A stretch of DNA of 64,000 nt from Cupriavidus taiwanensis. GTDB taxonomy: Bacteria > Pseudomonadota > Gammaproteobacteria > Burkholderiales > Burkholderiaceae. Location: NCBI RefSeq assembly GCF_900250075.1, contig NZ_LT977070.1, positions 2,584,894 through 2,648,893 of the forward strand, written 5' to 3'. This document shows positions 21,126-34,771 of this stretch, one piece after another (within the stretch, counting starts at the first letter, position 1; each line of letters starts with the position of its first letter). The position numbers were made by a program, and so were the translations under genes. Below the pieces are notes generated by a model. It saw nothing but the letters and a program-made list of their open reading frames with translations. It was not told the origin of the DNA and did no database searches.

Positions 21126-21270
21126 GGGGAAACCTCGCCTGATATTGGAATGGCGCCCGCGGTGTGCCGGCGCGCTGCCCGCCAGTATGGCGCCATGGCC
21201 GCGCCCGCGCCAGCCGGCCGGAATCGTCGCCAGGGCCAGTCATGCGGGCGCGCGGCTGGCTTGCATACTT

Positions 21271-21392
21271 TTGCAGCGGGCGCCGTTTAGAGTACTCTGG
21301 CCGGGTGTGCCGCAAGGGCCCCATGTGCGCCGCCATGCTCTCCGGACAAACCCTGATCCCTGAATGTGGCTCATCGCGATCATGACGCGATG
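21271..21392 (+). promoter_or_regulatory. Promoter region of the lactate permease gene with an operator-like inverted repeat
   Basis: The 414-bp gap between the divergent lysE-type and lldP genes holds TTGCAG (21271-21276) and TACTCT (21293-21298) with 16-bp spacing. A perfect 7-bp inverted repeat CATCGCG-N7-CGCGATG is at 21372-21392, about 70 bp downstream of the predicted start site, in the leader. A regulator such as an LldR-type protein could bind there, but none is encoded nearby. Confidence 0.45.
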
Positions 21393-21539
21393 TACGGCGG
21401 GCGCCGGCGGGCCCCTTTTTAAAATCCTTGTTCTTTGCCGGCGCGGCGGATACCGCACGCCGGTGCAAAGCGCATGCGGGAGTTCCAGGGCACGCAGATC
21501 GCCCGGGCGCCCGAGCCAAACCAGAGGAGGATTTCGATC

Positions 21540-23222
21540 GTGTGGAGTCAAGTCTATGACCCGCTAGGCAATATGGCGCTGTCGACCATTGCCGCGGGCA
21601 TTCCCGTCGCCGTGCTGCTGGCAGCGCTGGCGTTCTTTCATATGCAGGCGCACCTGGCGGCGGGCCTGGCGCTGGTGATCGGCATCGTGGTGGCCTCGAC
21701 CGTGTTCGGCATGCCGGCGGCCATGGCGGGCAAGGCGGCGGGGCTGGGCATCGTGTCCGGGCTGTTCCCGATCGGCTGGATCGTGCTGAACATCATCTTC
21801 CTGCACCGGCTCACCACGCTGAACGGATCCTTCAAGGTCTTGCAGAACTCGATCTCCGGCATCACCGAAGACCGCCGCCTGCAGCTGCTGCTGGTGGCGT
21901 TCAGCTTCGGCGCCTTCTTCGAGGGCGCGGCCGGCTTCGGCACGCCGGTGGCGGTGACCGGCGCGATCCTGATCGGGCTGGGTTTCTCTCCGCTGGCGGC
22001 TTCGGGCCTGGCGCTGATCGCCAACACCGCGCCGGTGGCATACGGCGCGCTGGGCGCGCCCATCATCGGGCTGGCCTCGGTGACCGGACTGGACCTGCTC
22101 GACCTGTCGGCGATGATCGGGCGCCAGCTGCCGTTCTTCTCGGTGATCGTGCCGTTCTGGCTGATCTGGGCCTTCGCCGGCTTCCGCGGCATGCTGGCGA
22201 TCTGGCCGGCGATCCTGGTGGCGGGCGTGAGCTTCGCCGTGCCGCAATACCTGGTGTCGAATTTCCACGGCCCGTGGCTGGTGGACGTGATCGCCGCGCT
22301 GGTGTCGATGGGTTCGCTGACGCTGTTCCTGAAGGTCTGGCATCCGAAGGAAATCTGGACCTCGACCAAGATCCTCGGCCGCCACGACGACTCCAAGGTC
22401 GACCACCCCGAAGCACTGGAAGCCGACGCCCGCGCCAGCGCCGCCTCGGCCGGGATCTCGGTGGCCAAGGCCTGGATGCCGTGGGTGATCCTGACGGTGT
22501 TCGTGTTCGTCTGGGGCATCCCCGAATTCAAGAAGCTGATGGACAGCCTGTGGGCCTGGAAATTCCCGGTGCCGGGCCTCGACAAGGCCATCGTCAAGGT
22601 GCCGCCGGTGGTACCGAAGGAAGTCATCGAAGGCGCCGTGTTCAACTTCAACGTGCTGTCGATGGCCGGCACCGGCATCTTCGTCTCGGCCATCGCCGGC
22701 GGCCTGCTGATGGGCTACTCGGTGCCGCGGCTGTTCCGCGAGTACTGGGAAACCATCAAGCTGGTGCGCTACTCGCTGCTGACCATCTGCGCCATGTTCG
22801 GGGTCGGCTACCTGACCCGCTACTCGGGCCTCGATGCGACGCTGGGCCTGGCCTTTGCGCACACCGGCGTGTTCTACCCGCTGTTCGGCACCATGCTGGG
22901 CTGGCTGGGGGTGGCGCTGACCGGCTCGGACACCGCCTCGAACGTGCTGTTCGGCGGCCTGCAGAAGACCACCGCCGAACAGCTGGGCCTGTCGCCGGTG
23001 CTGATGGCTTCGGCCAACAGCTCGGGCGGCGTGATGGGCAAGATGATCGACGCGCAGTCGATCGTGGTCGCGTCGACCGCGACCAAGTGGTATGGCCACG
23101 AGGGCGACATCCTGCGCTACGTGTTCTTCCACTCGATCGTGCTGGCGATCCTGGTGGGCCTGTTCGTGACGCTGCAGGCCTACGTGCCGCCGTTCACGCA
23201 TATGGTGATCCATCACCCCTGA
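21540..23222 (+). CDS. lldP: L-lactate permease (LldP/LctP family)
   Basis: The 560-residue polytopic membrane protein imports lactate (and glycolate in relatives) with protons. Family motifs include GAFFEGAAGFGTPVAVTGA, IANTAPVAYGALG, and ALTGSDTASNVLFGGLQ near the C-terminus. The start is GTG 21540: it has AGAGGAGG at 21523-21530 with 9-base spacing, and the N-terminus WSQVYDPLGNMALST matches the family, whereas the longer in-frame ORF from 21435 has no such signal. No lactate dehydrogenase gene is adjacent. A terminator follows. Confidence 0.95.
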   Translation: MWSQVYDPLGNMALSTIAAGIPVAVLLAALAFFHMQAHLAAGLALVIGIVVASTVFGMPAAMAGKAAGLGIVSGLFPIGWIVLNIIFLHRLTTLNGSFKVLQNSISGITEDRRLQLLLVAFSFGAFFEGAAGFGTPVAVTGAILIGLGFSPLAASGLALIANTAPVAYGALGAPIIGLASVTGLDLLDLSAMIGRQLPFFSVIVPFWLIWAFAGFRGMLAIWPAILVAGVSFAVPQYLVSNFHGPWLVDVIAALVSMGSLTLFLKVWHPKEIWTSTKILGRHDDSKVDHPEALEADARASAASAGISVAKAWMPWVILTVFVFVWGIPEFKKLMDSLWAWKFPVPGLDKAIVKVPPVVPKEVIEGAVFNFNVLSMAGTGIFVSAIAGGLLMGYSVPRLFREYWETIKLVRYSLLTICAMFGVGYLTRYSGLDATLGLAFAHTGVFYPLFGTMLGWLGVALTGSDTASNVLFGGLQKTTAEQLGLSPVLMASANSSGGVMGKMIDAQSIVVASTATKWYGHEGDILRYVFFHSIVLAILVGLFVTLQAYVPPFTHMVIHHP

Positions 23223-23273
23223 CGCGGCCGGCGCGGCCGACGCCGCGGCGGTTTTCGCAGCGCGTATCAGACA

Positions 23274-23298
23274 AGGCCCCGCCCCCGGCGGGGCTTTT
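23274..23298 (+). terminator. Rho-independent terminator of lldP
   Basis: GCCCCGCC-CCC-GGCGGGGC (23276-23294) is followed by TTTT. Confidence 0.8.
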
Positions 23299-23401
23299 CC
23301 ATTGCGCAAGGCGCGTATCATGTTGCGTCTGATCCGCCGCAAGCGCCCGGCATCCCACCAGGACGAGCAGGCGTGCCGTGGCACACAACGGGAACCCTGC
23401 C

Positions 23402-25231
23402 ATGTTGCGTCGCCTGGAAAGACTGATCGACCCCTTCCGCCATATGCCGGACCGCGAGCCGCCGGGCCAGGTGCTGCGCTTCTACACCTGGTACCTGCGC
23501 GAGGTCTGGGGCGTGTTCGTGCTGCTGTTGCTGGTGGGCCTGGTCGGCGCGCTGATCGAGGTGGCGCTGTTCAGCTTCCTCGGCCGGCTGGTCGACATGG
23601 CGCAGACCACGCCCGGCGCCGAGTTCTTCAGCCGGCACCGGAACGAGCTGGTGTGGATGGCGGTGGTGGCGGTGCTGCTGCGTCCCATCTTCTTCGGCCT
23701 GCATGACGTGCTGGTGCACCAGGTGATCAGCCCCAGCCTGTCCAACCTGATCCGCTGGCAGAACCACCGCTACGTGCTCAAGCAGAGCCTGTCGTTCTTC
23801 CAGAACGACTTTGCCGGGCGCATCGCCCAGCGCATCATGCAGACCGGCTTCTCGCTGCGCGACTCCGCGGTGCAGGCGGTGGACGCGCTGTGGCACGTGG
23901 CGATCTATGCGGTCAGTTCGCTGGTGCTGTTCGCGCAGGCCGACTGGCGCCTGATGATCCCGCTGCTGCTGTGGATCGCCTGCTACGTGGCCGCGCTGCT
24001 GTACTTCGTGCCGCGCGTCAAGCAGCGCTCGGTGATCGCCACCGAATCGCGATCGCGGCTGATGGGGCGCATCGTCGACGGCTACACCAATATCACCACG
24101 CTCAAGCTGTTCGCGCATACCCGGCAGGAAGAAGACTACGCGCGCGACGCCATGGCCGAGCAGACCGAGAAGACGCGGCAGGCCGGGCGCATGGTCAGCG
24201 GCATGGACGTCACCATCACCGCGATGAACGGCGCGCTGATCGCCGGCACCACCGGGCTGGCGGTATGGCTGTGGAGCACCGGCCACGTCACCACCGGCGC
24301 GATCGCGCTGACCACCGGGCTGGTGATCCGCATCAACAATATGTCGGGCTGGATCATGTGGGTGGTCAACGGCATCTTCGAGAATGTCGGGCAGGTGCAG
24401 GACGGCATGAAGACCATCGCGGTGCCGCGCCAGGTCACCGACCGCGCCAACGCGCAGCCGCTGCGCGTCACGCGCGGCGAAGTCCGCTTCGAGCAGGTGG
24501 GGTTCCACTACGGCAAGGGCTCGGGCGTGATCGAGGGCGTCAACCTGACGGTGCGGCCGGGCGAGAAGATCGGGCTCGTGGGCCCGTCGGGCGCGGGCAA
24601 GTCGACGCTGGTCAACCTGCTGCTGCGGCTCTACGACGTCGAGCGCGGGCGCATCCTGATCGACGGCCAGGACATCGCCACGGTCACGCAGGAGAGCCTG
24701 CGCGCGCAGATCGGCATGGTCACGCAGGACACTTCGCTGCTGCACCGCTCGATCCGCGAGAACCTACTCTACGGCAAGCCCTCGAGCACCGATGCCGAAC
24801 TGGCCGCCGCGCTGCACCGCGCCCGCGCCGACGGGTTCATTCCCCATCTGGTCGATGCCCACGGCAATACCGGGCTGGAGGCCCAGGTCGGCGAGCGCGG
24901 CGTGAAGCTGTCAGGCGGCCAGCGCCAGCGCATCGCGATCGCGCGGGTGCTGCTCAAGAACGCGCCGATCCTGATCATGGACGAAGCCACGTCCGCGCTC
25001 GACTCCGAAGTGGAAGCCGCGATCCAGGAAAGCCTGGAAACGCTGATGCAGGGCAAGACCGTGATCGCGATCGCGCACCGGCTCTCGACCATCGCGCGGA
25101 TGGACCGGCTGGTGGTGCTGGACCGCGGGCATATCGTGGAAAGCGGCACGCATGCGGAACTGCTGGCGCATGGGGGGCTGTATGCGCGGCTGTGGGCGCA
25201 TCAGACGGGAGGGTTCGTGGGGGTGGATTGA
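23402..25231 (+). CDS. ABC exporter, fused membrane and ATPase domains (ABCB/MsbA-like)
   Basis: The 609-residue half-transporter has six N-terminal membrane helices and a C-terminal nucleotide-binding domain: Walker A VGPSGAGKST, signature LSGGQRQRIAIARVLL, Walker B LIMDEATSALD and the H-loop IAHRLST. It should act as a homodimer in the inner membrane; the substrate is unknown. ATG 23402 is chosen; an in-frame GTG at 23378 is possible and neither has a strong ribosome-binding site. It is convergent with parC across a large inverted repeat. Confidence 0.92.
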   Translation: MLRRLERLIDPFRHMPDREPPGQVLRFYTWYLREVWGVFVLLLLVGLVGALIEVALFSFLGRLVDMAQTTPGAEFFSRHRNELVWMAVVAVLLRPIFFGLHDVLVHQVISPSLSNLIRWQNHRYVLKQSLSFFQNDFAGRIAQRIMQTGFSLRDSAVQAVDALWHVAIYAVSSLVLFAQADWRLMIPLLLWIACYVAALLYFVPRVKQRSVIATESRSRLMGRIVDGYTNITTLKLFAHTRQEEDYARDAMAEQTEKTRQAGRMVSGMDVTITAMNGALIAGTTGLAVWLWSTGHVTTGAIALTTGLVIRINNMSGWIMWVVNGIFENVGQVQDGMKTIAVPRQVTDRANAQPLRVTRGEVRFEQVGFHYGKGSGVIEGVNLTVRPGEKIGLVGPSGAGKSTLVNLLLRLYDVERGRILIDGQDIATVTQESLRAQIGMVTQDTSLLHRSIRENLLYGKPSSTDAELAAALHRARADGFIPHLVDAHGNTGLEAQVGERGVKLSGGQRQRIAIARVLLKNAPILIMDEATSALDSEVEAAIQESLETLMQGKTVIAIAHRLSTIARMDRLVVLDRGHIVESGTHAELLAHGGLYARLWAHQTGGFVGVD

Positions 25232-25237
25232 CCCGCT

Positions 25238-25377
25238 TGTTTGCTCCCCTCTCCCGCTTGCGGGAGAGGGGCCGGGGGAGAGGGCAGGACTTCGGCAAGC
25301 ATGAAAGCGCGTCACTTCGTGGACAAGCCGGCCCTCTCCCCCGCCCCTCTCCCATAAATGGGAGAGGGGAGCAAACA
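25238..25377. repeat. 140-bp nested inverted repeat between convergent genes
   Basis: Outer arms of 18 bp (25238-25255 and 25360-25377) match perfectly. Inside are two smaller hairpins (CCCCTCTCCC-GCTTGC-GGGAGAGGGG and CCCCTCTCCC-ATAAAT-GGGAGAGGGG) and a third pair of 13-bp arms (25273-25285 with 25331-25343). It lies 6 bp after the ABC exporter stop and 15 bp before the parC stop and can fold on either strand. It is the largest member of a repeat family also seen at 7997 and 11147. Confidence 0.85.
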
Positions 25378-25392
25378 CTGGCTCGGCGAAAC

Positions 25393-27735
25393 TCAGTTGC
25401 CGCCGCCCGGCGCCTCCACCCGCACCGGCTCGATCCTCGGCTCCTTCAGCTTCGCCTCGATCGGCTTGCCCTTGCGCGCGCGCTTGCCCACGTACGGCAG
25501 CAGCGACTGCCCGGCCAGCTTCTGCGACGACGGTTTGCCGCCGCGGCCCGCGCCCGACAGCACCAGCCCGGGCGCGCCCACGGCCACCGCCTGCAGCAGC
25601 TTCTCCTTGGCTTCCAGCTCCATCAGGATCACACCGCGCCCGCCGGCGGACAGCACCTTCACTTCATCCAGCGCCACCAGCAGCAGGCGGCCGTTGCCGG
25701 ACAGGCACGCCGCATGGGTGGCCTCGTCGCCGATCGGTGCAGGAGGCAGCGGGGCATCGCCGTCGTCCAGCGTCAGGAACGACTTGCCGCCCTTCTGCCG
25801 GCCGGTCATGTCGCCCACCGTGGTCTGGAAGCCGTTGCCGTTGGCCGTGGCAATCAGCACGCGCTGGCTGGCGCTGCCGGCAAAGGTGTGCGCCACCTGG
25901 CTGCCGGATTGCAGCTCGATCAGCGTGGTGATGGGCACCCCGTCGCCGCGCCCGCCCGGCAGGCTGGAGACCGGCACGGAATAGACGCGGCCATTGGTGC
26001 CGAACACCAGCAGCACGTCGACGGTGCGGCAGTCGAAGGTGTTGTAGAGCGCATCGCCCGCCTTGAAGGTGAACTGCTGCGGATCGTGGCCATGGCCCTG
26101 GCGCGTGCGCACCCAGCCCTTCTGCGACATCACCACCGTCACCGGCTCGTCGATCACGCGCACCTCGGCCGCGGCGCGGCGCTGTTCCTGGATCAGCGTA
26201 CGGCGGGGGTCCTTGTCTTCCGGGCTGTATTGCTTGGCGTCGGTCTCGATCTCCTTGATGATGCGACGGCGCATCATGGTCTCGGACTTGAGCAGCACGT
26301 CCAGGTCGGCCTGCTCCTCGCGCAGCTCCTTCAGCTCCTTCTCGATGCGGATCGCTTCCAGGCGCGCCAGCTGGCGCAGCCGGATTTCCAGGATGTCCTC
26401 GGCCTGGCGGTCGCTCAGGCCGAAGGCCTCGATCAGCGCGGGCTTGGGCTCGTCGCTCTCGCGGATGATGCGGATCACCTCGTCGATATTGAGCAGCACC
26501 AGCATCCGGCCTTCGAGGATGTGGATGCGGTCCTCGACCTTGCCCAGGCGATGGCGCGTGCGGCGCGTGACGGTGTCGAAGCGGAACGCGATCCACTCGC
26601 CCAGGATCTCGCGCAGGCCCTTCTGGCGCGGACGGCCGTCGGTGCCGATCATCACCAGGTTGATCGGCGCGCCGGATTCCAGGCTGGTATGCGCCAGCAG
26701 CGTCTGGATGAACTCCTGCTGGTCGATGTTCTTGCTCTTGGGCTCGAACACCAGCCGCACCGGCGCGTCCTTGCCGGATTCATCGCGCACCGCGTCGAGC
26801 ACCGCCAGCACGGTGGCCTTGAGCTGCTGCTGGTCCGGCGTCAGCGCCTTCTTGCCGGTCTTGATCTTGGGATTGGTGATTTCCTCGATCTCTTCCAGCA
26901 CCTTCTGCGCCGAGGTATTCGGCGGCAGCTCGGTCACCACCAGCTGCCACTGGCCGCGCGCCATTTCCTCGATGGTCCAGCGCGCGCGCACCTTCAGGCT
27001 GCCGCGGCCGTTCTCGTAGATCTGCGCGATATCCGACGCGGGCGAGATGATCTGGCCGCCGCCGGGATAGTCCGGCCCGGGCATCAGCGCCAGCAACTCG
27101 GCCAGCGCGATGTTCGGGTTGCGGATCATCGCCACGGTCGCGGCGGCGACCTCGCGCAGGTTGTGCGGCGGGATCTCGGTCGCCATGCCCACCGCGATGC
27201 CCGAGGCACCGTTGAGCAGCACGAACGGCAGCCGCGCCGGCAGCAGCCTGGGCTCCTGCATCGAGCCGTCGTAGTTGGGGATGAAGTCGACCGTGCCTTC
27301 GTCGATCTCGTCGAGCAGCAGCCGCGAGATCGGCGTCAGGCGCGCTTCGGTGTAGCGCATCGCCGCGGCGCCGTCGCCGTCGCGCGAGCCGAAGTTGCCC
27401 TGGCCGTCGATCAGCGGATAGCGCAGCGAGAAGTCCTGCGCCAGCCGCACTAGCGCGTCATAGGCGGACTGGTCGCCGTGCGGGTGGAACTTGCCCAGCA
27501 CGTCGCCGACCACGCGCGCGGACTTGACCGGCTTGGCGTCGGCGCGCAGCCCCATCTCGTGCATCGCGAACAGGATGCGCCGCTGCACCGGCTTCTGGCC
27601 GTCGGCCACCTCGGGCAGCGCGCGCCCCTTGACCACGCTGACGGCGTAGTCCAGGTAGGCGCGCTCGGCGTAGCGGGCCAGCGTCAGCGAATCGGCCGGC
27701 TCTTCAGGTTGAAACGTGATGTCTTGTTGTTCCAT
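25393..27735 (-). CDS. parC: DNA topoisomerase IV subunit A
   Basis: The 780-residue protein decatenates replicated chromosomes together with ParE. The catalytic tyrosine is Tyr128 in [11 protein letters not shown]. The quinolone-determining segment reads [10 protein letters not shown] (residues 84-93), with Gln89 at the position of E. coli ParC Ser80. The C-terminal part (beta-pinwheel region) follows from about residue 520. ParC rather than GyrA is assigned because it is paired with parE and lacks a GyrA-box. ATG 27735 is the family start. It forms the order parE - lytic transglycosylase - parC on this strand. Confidence 0.95.
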   Translation of the reverse strand: MEQQDITFQPEEPADSLTLARYAERAYLDYAVSVVKGRALPEVADGQKPVQRRILFAMHEMGLRADAKPVKSARVVGDVLGKFHPHGDQSAYDALVRLAQDFSLRYPLIDGQGNFGSRDGDGAAAMRYTEARLTPISRLLLDEIDEGTVDFIPNYDGSMQEPRLLPARLPFVLLNGASGIAVGMATEIPPHNLREVAAATVAMIRNPNIALAELLALMPGPDYPGGGQIISPASDIAQIYENGRGSLKVRARWTIEEMARGQWQLVVTELPPNTSAQKVLEEIEEITNPKIKTGKKALTPDQQQLKATVLAVLDAVRDESGKDAPVRLVFEPKSKNIDQQEFIQTLLAHTSLESGAPINLVMIGTDGRPRQKGLREILGEWIAFRFDTVTRRTRHRLGKVEDRIHILEGRMLVLLNIDEVIRIIRESDEPKPALIEAFGLSDRQAEDILEIRLRQLARLEAIRIEKELKELREEQADLDVLLKSETMMRRRIIKEIETDAKQYSPEDKDPRRTLIQEQRRAAAEVRVIDEPVTVVMSQKGWVRTRQGHGHDPQQFTFKAGDALYNTFDCRTVDVLLVFGTNGRVYSVPVSSLPGGRGDGVPITTLIELQSGSQVAHTFAGSASQRVLIATANGNGFQTTVGDMTGRQKGGKSFLTLDDGDAPLPPAPIGDEATHAACLSGNGRLLLVALDEVKVLSAGGRGVILMELEAKEKLLQAVAVGAPGLVLSGAGRGGKPSSQKLAGQSLLPYVGKRARKGKPIEAKLKEPRIEPVRVEAPGGGN

Positions 27736-27814
27736 GGATAGGCAAGGATTCGGCGCGCCACGCGTTCGACCTCGACGGCCGGCGCACCGGTTGCTTGTGA
27801 TTCTTGGGTGCCGC

Positions 27815-28612
27815 TCAGGGCATGGGCCGGCGCGCGCCGATCACCATCTTCACGCGCGGGCCGTCGTCGCCACCGGCGCTGGCACGCTTTAGCACCACGC
27901 CCTGCTGCGGCTGGTACAGCCTGTAGAACTGCAGCACGGTGCTGACATACTGCCGGGTCTCGGGATAGGGCGGGATACGGTTGTTGTAGCGCTGCACCGC
28001 GCCCTCGCCGGCGTTGTACGCCGCCAGCACCAGCTCGAGGTTGCCGGGGAACTGCTGCATCAGCCAGCTCAGGTAGCGCACCCCGGCGGTGATATTGGTG
28101 CGCGGGTCGGCCAGCTTCTGCTCGATGGTGCGGCGCGCATCGGCGCTGACGCCAAAGCGCGCGCCGGTGTCGGGAATCACCTGCATCAGGCCGATCGCGC
28201 CCTTGGGCGACACCGCCGCCGGGTTGAAGCCCGACTCCACCGCCATCACCGCCTTGACCAGCGCGGGATCGACATCCTGCTTGCCGGCGATCTGGTGGAT
28301 CAGCGGCTCGACGGTCTTGATGTTGGGATGGTTGAGGACGTAGCGGTACAGCTTGTGCTGCTCGAAGTCGATGTCGCCGCGCGCCGCCTGCGCCTGCTTC
28401 GCCGCCAGGCGCCCGGTGTCGAGCCTGCCGCCGTCCTTCATGAACAGCTTGTAGCGCGCGTCGAGCTTCTGGTCGGCAAAGTGCGCCACGCCGTCGGCGT
28501 CGATAAAGCCCCACAGCTCGGCGTGCGCCGCCGGCACGCAGGCAAGCCCGGCCAGCGCCAGCAGCGTGGCTGCCAGGTTGCGCCTGAGTTTGCCGGAGGG
28601 TCTCATCGTCAT
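27815..28612 (-). CDS. Lytic murein transglycosylase, Slt/MltE-like, with DUF4124-like N-terminus
   Basis: The 265-residue protein has a Sec signal peptide (to about AAHA, residue 31), a short DUF4124-like segment ([20 protein letters not shown]) and a C-terminal SLT domain. The catalytic glutamate is Glu126 in [11 protein letters not shown], followed by [13 protein letters not shown] and [13 protein letters not shown]. It cleaves peptidoglycan in the periplasm, forming 1,6-anhydro ends. It sits between parE and parC; this placement looks like a chance or conserved synteny rather than a functional link. Confidence 0.93.
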   Translation of the reverse strand: MTMRPSGKLRRNLAATLLALAGLACVPAAHAELWGFIDADGVAHFADQKLDARYKLFMKDGGRLDTGRLAAKQAQAARGDIDFEQHKLYRYVLNHPNIKTVEPLIHQIAGKQDVDPALVKAVMAVESGFNPAAVSPKGAIGLMQVIPDTGARFGVSADARRTIEQKLADPRTNITAGVRYLSWLMQQFPGNLELVLAAYNAGEGAVQRYNNRIPPYPETRQYVSTVLQFYRLYQPQQGVVLKRASAGGDDGPRVKMVIGARRPMP

Positions 28613-28651
28613 CGTGTGTTCCTTCTGGTGAGCACCTTGCCAAAATCTACT

Positions 28652-28718
28652 GTCATTCCGCGTAGGCGGGAATCCAGCGTCTTCAAAGTCGCTGGGTCCC
28701 CGCTTCCGCGGGGACGAC
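28652..28718. repeat. REP-like intergenic palindromic element
   Basis: The element has ATTCCGC...GCGGGAAT (28655-28673 region) and CCCCGCTTCCGCGGGG (28698-28713) as two hairpins, and its outer parts (CCAGCG and CGCTGG) face each other. Such mosaics are common intergenic repeats in beta- and gammaproteobacteria. It lies between parE and the transglycosylase gene. Confidence 0.65.
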
Positions 28719-28770
28719 GTGCAAGCGAACTGGGCGATTATCTACCCAATCGCCGGCCGGCGCTCCCCAA

Positions 28771-30762
<1,992 letters not shown>

Positions 30763-31102
30763 GGAGTCGCTACGAAAGTGATGGTCCCGGCTGCCGCGAG
30801 GCGCACAACTGTGCACGCGCCAGGGCACCGGGCACTGCATTGTAATGGAAGCGCGCGACGCCAATCCCGCAGAAAAAAGCCAACGCCCGCACCGGCTCCG
30901 GCTTGCCGGGCGCCGCCGGCAGTTTTTGCCGGAGCGCCGCGTCTGCGGGCTGCGCCGTACGCGTTTTCCCGAGGCAGAGTAAACTCCCCACCACCCGGCC
31001 CCGGCAAGCCTGATTGCCGTTCCGGCGCGGTAAAACAACAAGCACAGACAATCCTGTCGGCGCCGCTTCACCCGGCGCGGCCGCCGCACACCGAGCCAAG
31101 AC
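30763..31102. other. Divergent intergenic region, parE and MFS gene
   Basis: No gene is seen in these 340 bp. On the minus strand TACAAT (as ATTGTA at 30839-30844) is a good -10 candidate for parE, giving a leader of about 70 bases; the -35 is poor. On the plus strand TAAACT near 30981-30986 may serve the MFS gene. No operator-like repeat stands out. Confidence 0.4.
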
Positions 31103-32314
31103 ATGCAGAACCGACAACTCTCCCTGACCACCGTGCTTGTGTGCGGTGGCCTGCTGGTCACGCTTTCGATGGGCATCCGGCACGGCTTCGGCCTGTTCAA
31201 CCTGCCGATCACCCAGGCCCACGGCTGGAACCGCGAGACCTTTGCCTTTGCGCTGGCGCTGCAGAACCTGATGTGGGGCGCCAGCCAGCCCTTCGCCGGG
31301 GCCCTGGCCGACAAGTTCGGCGCGCTGCGCATCATGCTGGTGGGCGTGGCGCTGTACGTCGCCGGGCTGGTGGTGATGGCGCTGGCGACCAGCGGCACCG
31401 CCTTCGCCACCGGCGCCGGCGTGATGATCGGCATCGCCCAGTCCGGCACCACCTACAGCATCGTCTATGGCGTGATCGGCCGCGTGGCCAGTCCGGAAAA
31501 ACGGGTCTGGGCCATGGGCATTGCCGCCGCGGCGGGCTCGTTCGGCCAGTTTCTGATGATCCCGGTGGAACAGGGGCTGATCTCCGGCCTGGGCTGGCAG
31601 AACGCGCTGTACGTGATGGCGCTGATGGCGTGCGTGATGCTGCCGCTGGCGCTGACCCTGCGCGAGCCGCGCGAGGCCGCGCACACTGGCGGCCACCACC
31701 AGACCATCGGCCAGGCCATCCACGAAGCCTTCGGCAACCGCAACTTCCAGCTGCTGACGCTGGGCTACTTCGTGTGCGGCTTCCAAGTGGTCTTTATCGG
31801 CGTGCACCTGGCACCGTACCTGAAGGACCAGGGGCTGACCGATCCCAAGGTGGCCGTGGTGGCGCTGGCGCTGATCGGCCTGTTCAATGTCTTCGGCACC
31901 TATACCGCCGGCGCGATGGGCCAGCGCCTGCCCAAGCGCTACCTGCTGGCGGCTATCTACCTGGCGCGCTCGGTGGTGATCGCCGCCTACCTGCTGCTGC
32001 CGCTGACAGTCGCCAGCACCTGGGTGTTCGCGGCGGTGATGGGTTTCCTGTGGCTGTCGACCGTGCCGCTGACCAACGGCATCATCGCGCAGGTGTTCGG
32101 GGTGAAATACCTGTCGATGCTGTCGGGGGTGGTGTTCTTTTCACACCAGATCGGCAGTTTCCTGGGCGCGTGGCTGGGTGGTTATCTCTACGACCGCACC
32201 GGGGGCTACAACACGGTGTGGATGATCGCGATCGCGCTGGGCGTGCTGGCGGCGCTGGTCAACCTGCCGATCCGCGAGCAGGCGGTAGTGCGGGCGCAGC
32301 CGGCGGCGGCGTGA
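31103..32314 (+). CDS. MFS transporter (OFA/NarK-like oxalate-formate type)
   Basis: The 403-residue protein has twelve hydrophobic helices and MFS motif A (GALADKFGALRIMLVG). The N-terminal RHGFGLFNLPITQAHGWNRETFAFALAL segment is typical of monocarboxylate-type MFS permeases. The substrate is unknown. Its stop overlaps the start of a 46-residue ORF by one base (TGATG), suggesting coupled translation. Confidence 0.9.
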   Translation: MQNRQLSLTTVLVCGGLLVTLSMGIRHGFGLFNLPITQAHGWNRETFAFALALQNLMWGASQPFAGALADKFGALRIMLVGVALYVAGLVVMALATSGTAFATGAGVMIGIAQSGTTYSIVYGVIGRVASPEKRVWAMGIAAAAGSFGQFLMIPVEQGLISGLGWQNALYVMALMACVMLPLALTLREPREAAHTGGHHQTIGQAIHEAFGNRNFQLLTLGYFVCGFQVVFIGVHLAPYLKDQGLTDPKVAVVALALIGLFNVFGTYTAGAMGQRLPKRYLLAAIYLARSVVIAAYLLLPLTVASTWVFAAVMGFLWLSTVPLTNGIIAQVFGVKYLSMLSGVVFFSHQIGSFLGAWLGGYLYDRTGGYNTVWMIAIALGVLAALVNLPIREQAVVRAQPAAA

Positions 32315-32454
32315 TGAGCACGGCCCAGGCGCGCATGGCTAAGGCAGCCGGGCTGGCGGTGCTGGCCGGGGTGCTGGCGCTCGGGTTCGTGGGTTACCTG
32401 CGGCCGGGGTTCATGGTCGACCTGACCAATATGGTGCTGGCCTGGTGTGGGTGA
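32314..32454 (+). CDS. Small membrane protein (46 aa) coupled to the MFS gene
   Basis: ATG 32314 shares its first base with the MFS stop (GTGATGAGC). The product has one transmembrane helix (GLAVLAGVLALGFVGYL) and a short tail ending VLAWCG. No family is recognised. The overlap, the membrane helix and the hairpin just after the stop support it as a real gene; it could be a small transporter-associated protein. Confidence 0.6.
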   Translation: MSTAQARMAKAAGLAVLAGVLALGFVGYLRPGFMVDLTNMVLAWCG

Positions 32455-32474
32455 GGTCCGGCGCTTGCCGGACC
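32455..32474. terminator. Hairpin between convergent genes
   Basis: GGTCCGGC-GCTT-GCCGGACC is a perfect 8-bp stem with a four-base loop right after the small ORF stop and before the uup-type stop. It lacks a T tract, so it may be a weak terminator or an mRNA end stabiliser. Confidence 0.55.
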
Positions 32475-32482
32475 CTCGGGCC

Positions 32483-34417
<1,935 letters not shown>

Positions 34418-34520
34418 GGAAGGAAGACGAGACAGCGAGGGAAGAAGGGACGGGCCGGCGGCGCGGGCGCGCCCGGCGGCAGCCCGCATTGTAGACGACC
34501 GGCAGCGTAAGCCGGCCGGG

Positions 34521-34550
34521 CAAAAAGAAGGGCCCGCGCAGTGCGGGCCC
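34521..34550 (-). terminator. Terminator-like hairpin upstream of the ABC-F gene
   Basis: On the minus strand GGGCCCGCAC-TGC-GCGGGCCC is followed by TTCTTTTTG. No annotated gene ends here on this strand, so it may end a short transcript starting upstream (a small RNA or attenuated leader of the ABC-F gene). Confidence 0.55.
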
Positions 34551-34771
34551 AAGAGTCTCTCCTCGGTGCCCTGCTCGCAAGGCACGAATCCAGCATAACA
34601 ACCGCCCACGCCCCGCTCCAGTCGGACAAGTCCGTAAGGGAAAGCCCCGTCAACGGCGGTCGCCGCGCCGCAGTCCCGCCGAACCCGGTCAAATTGGTAC
34701 GGCCAAGGCACTCATGCGAAGATGGCGGCCGTACCCAAGTGCCTGCTGCACGTCGCCATGACCACCTCGCC

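Noticed and set aside
23890..27453. Plus-strand ORF of 1187 codons across the ABC exporter and parC
   Set aside because: It crosses two real genes in other frames and a repeat; composition is that of a shadow frame.
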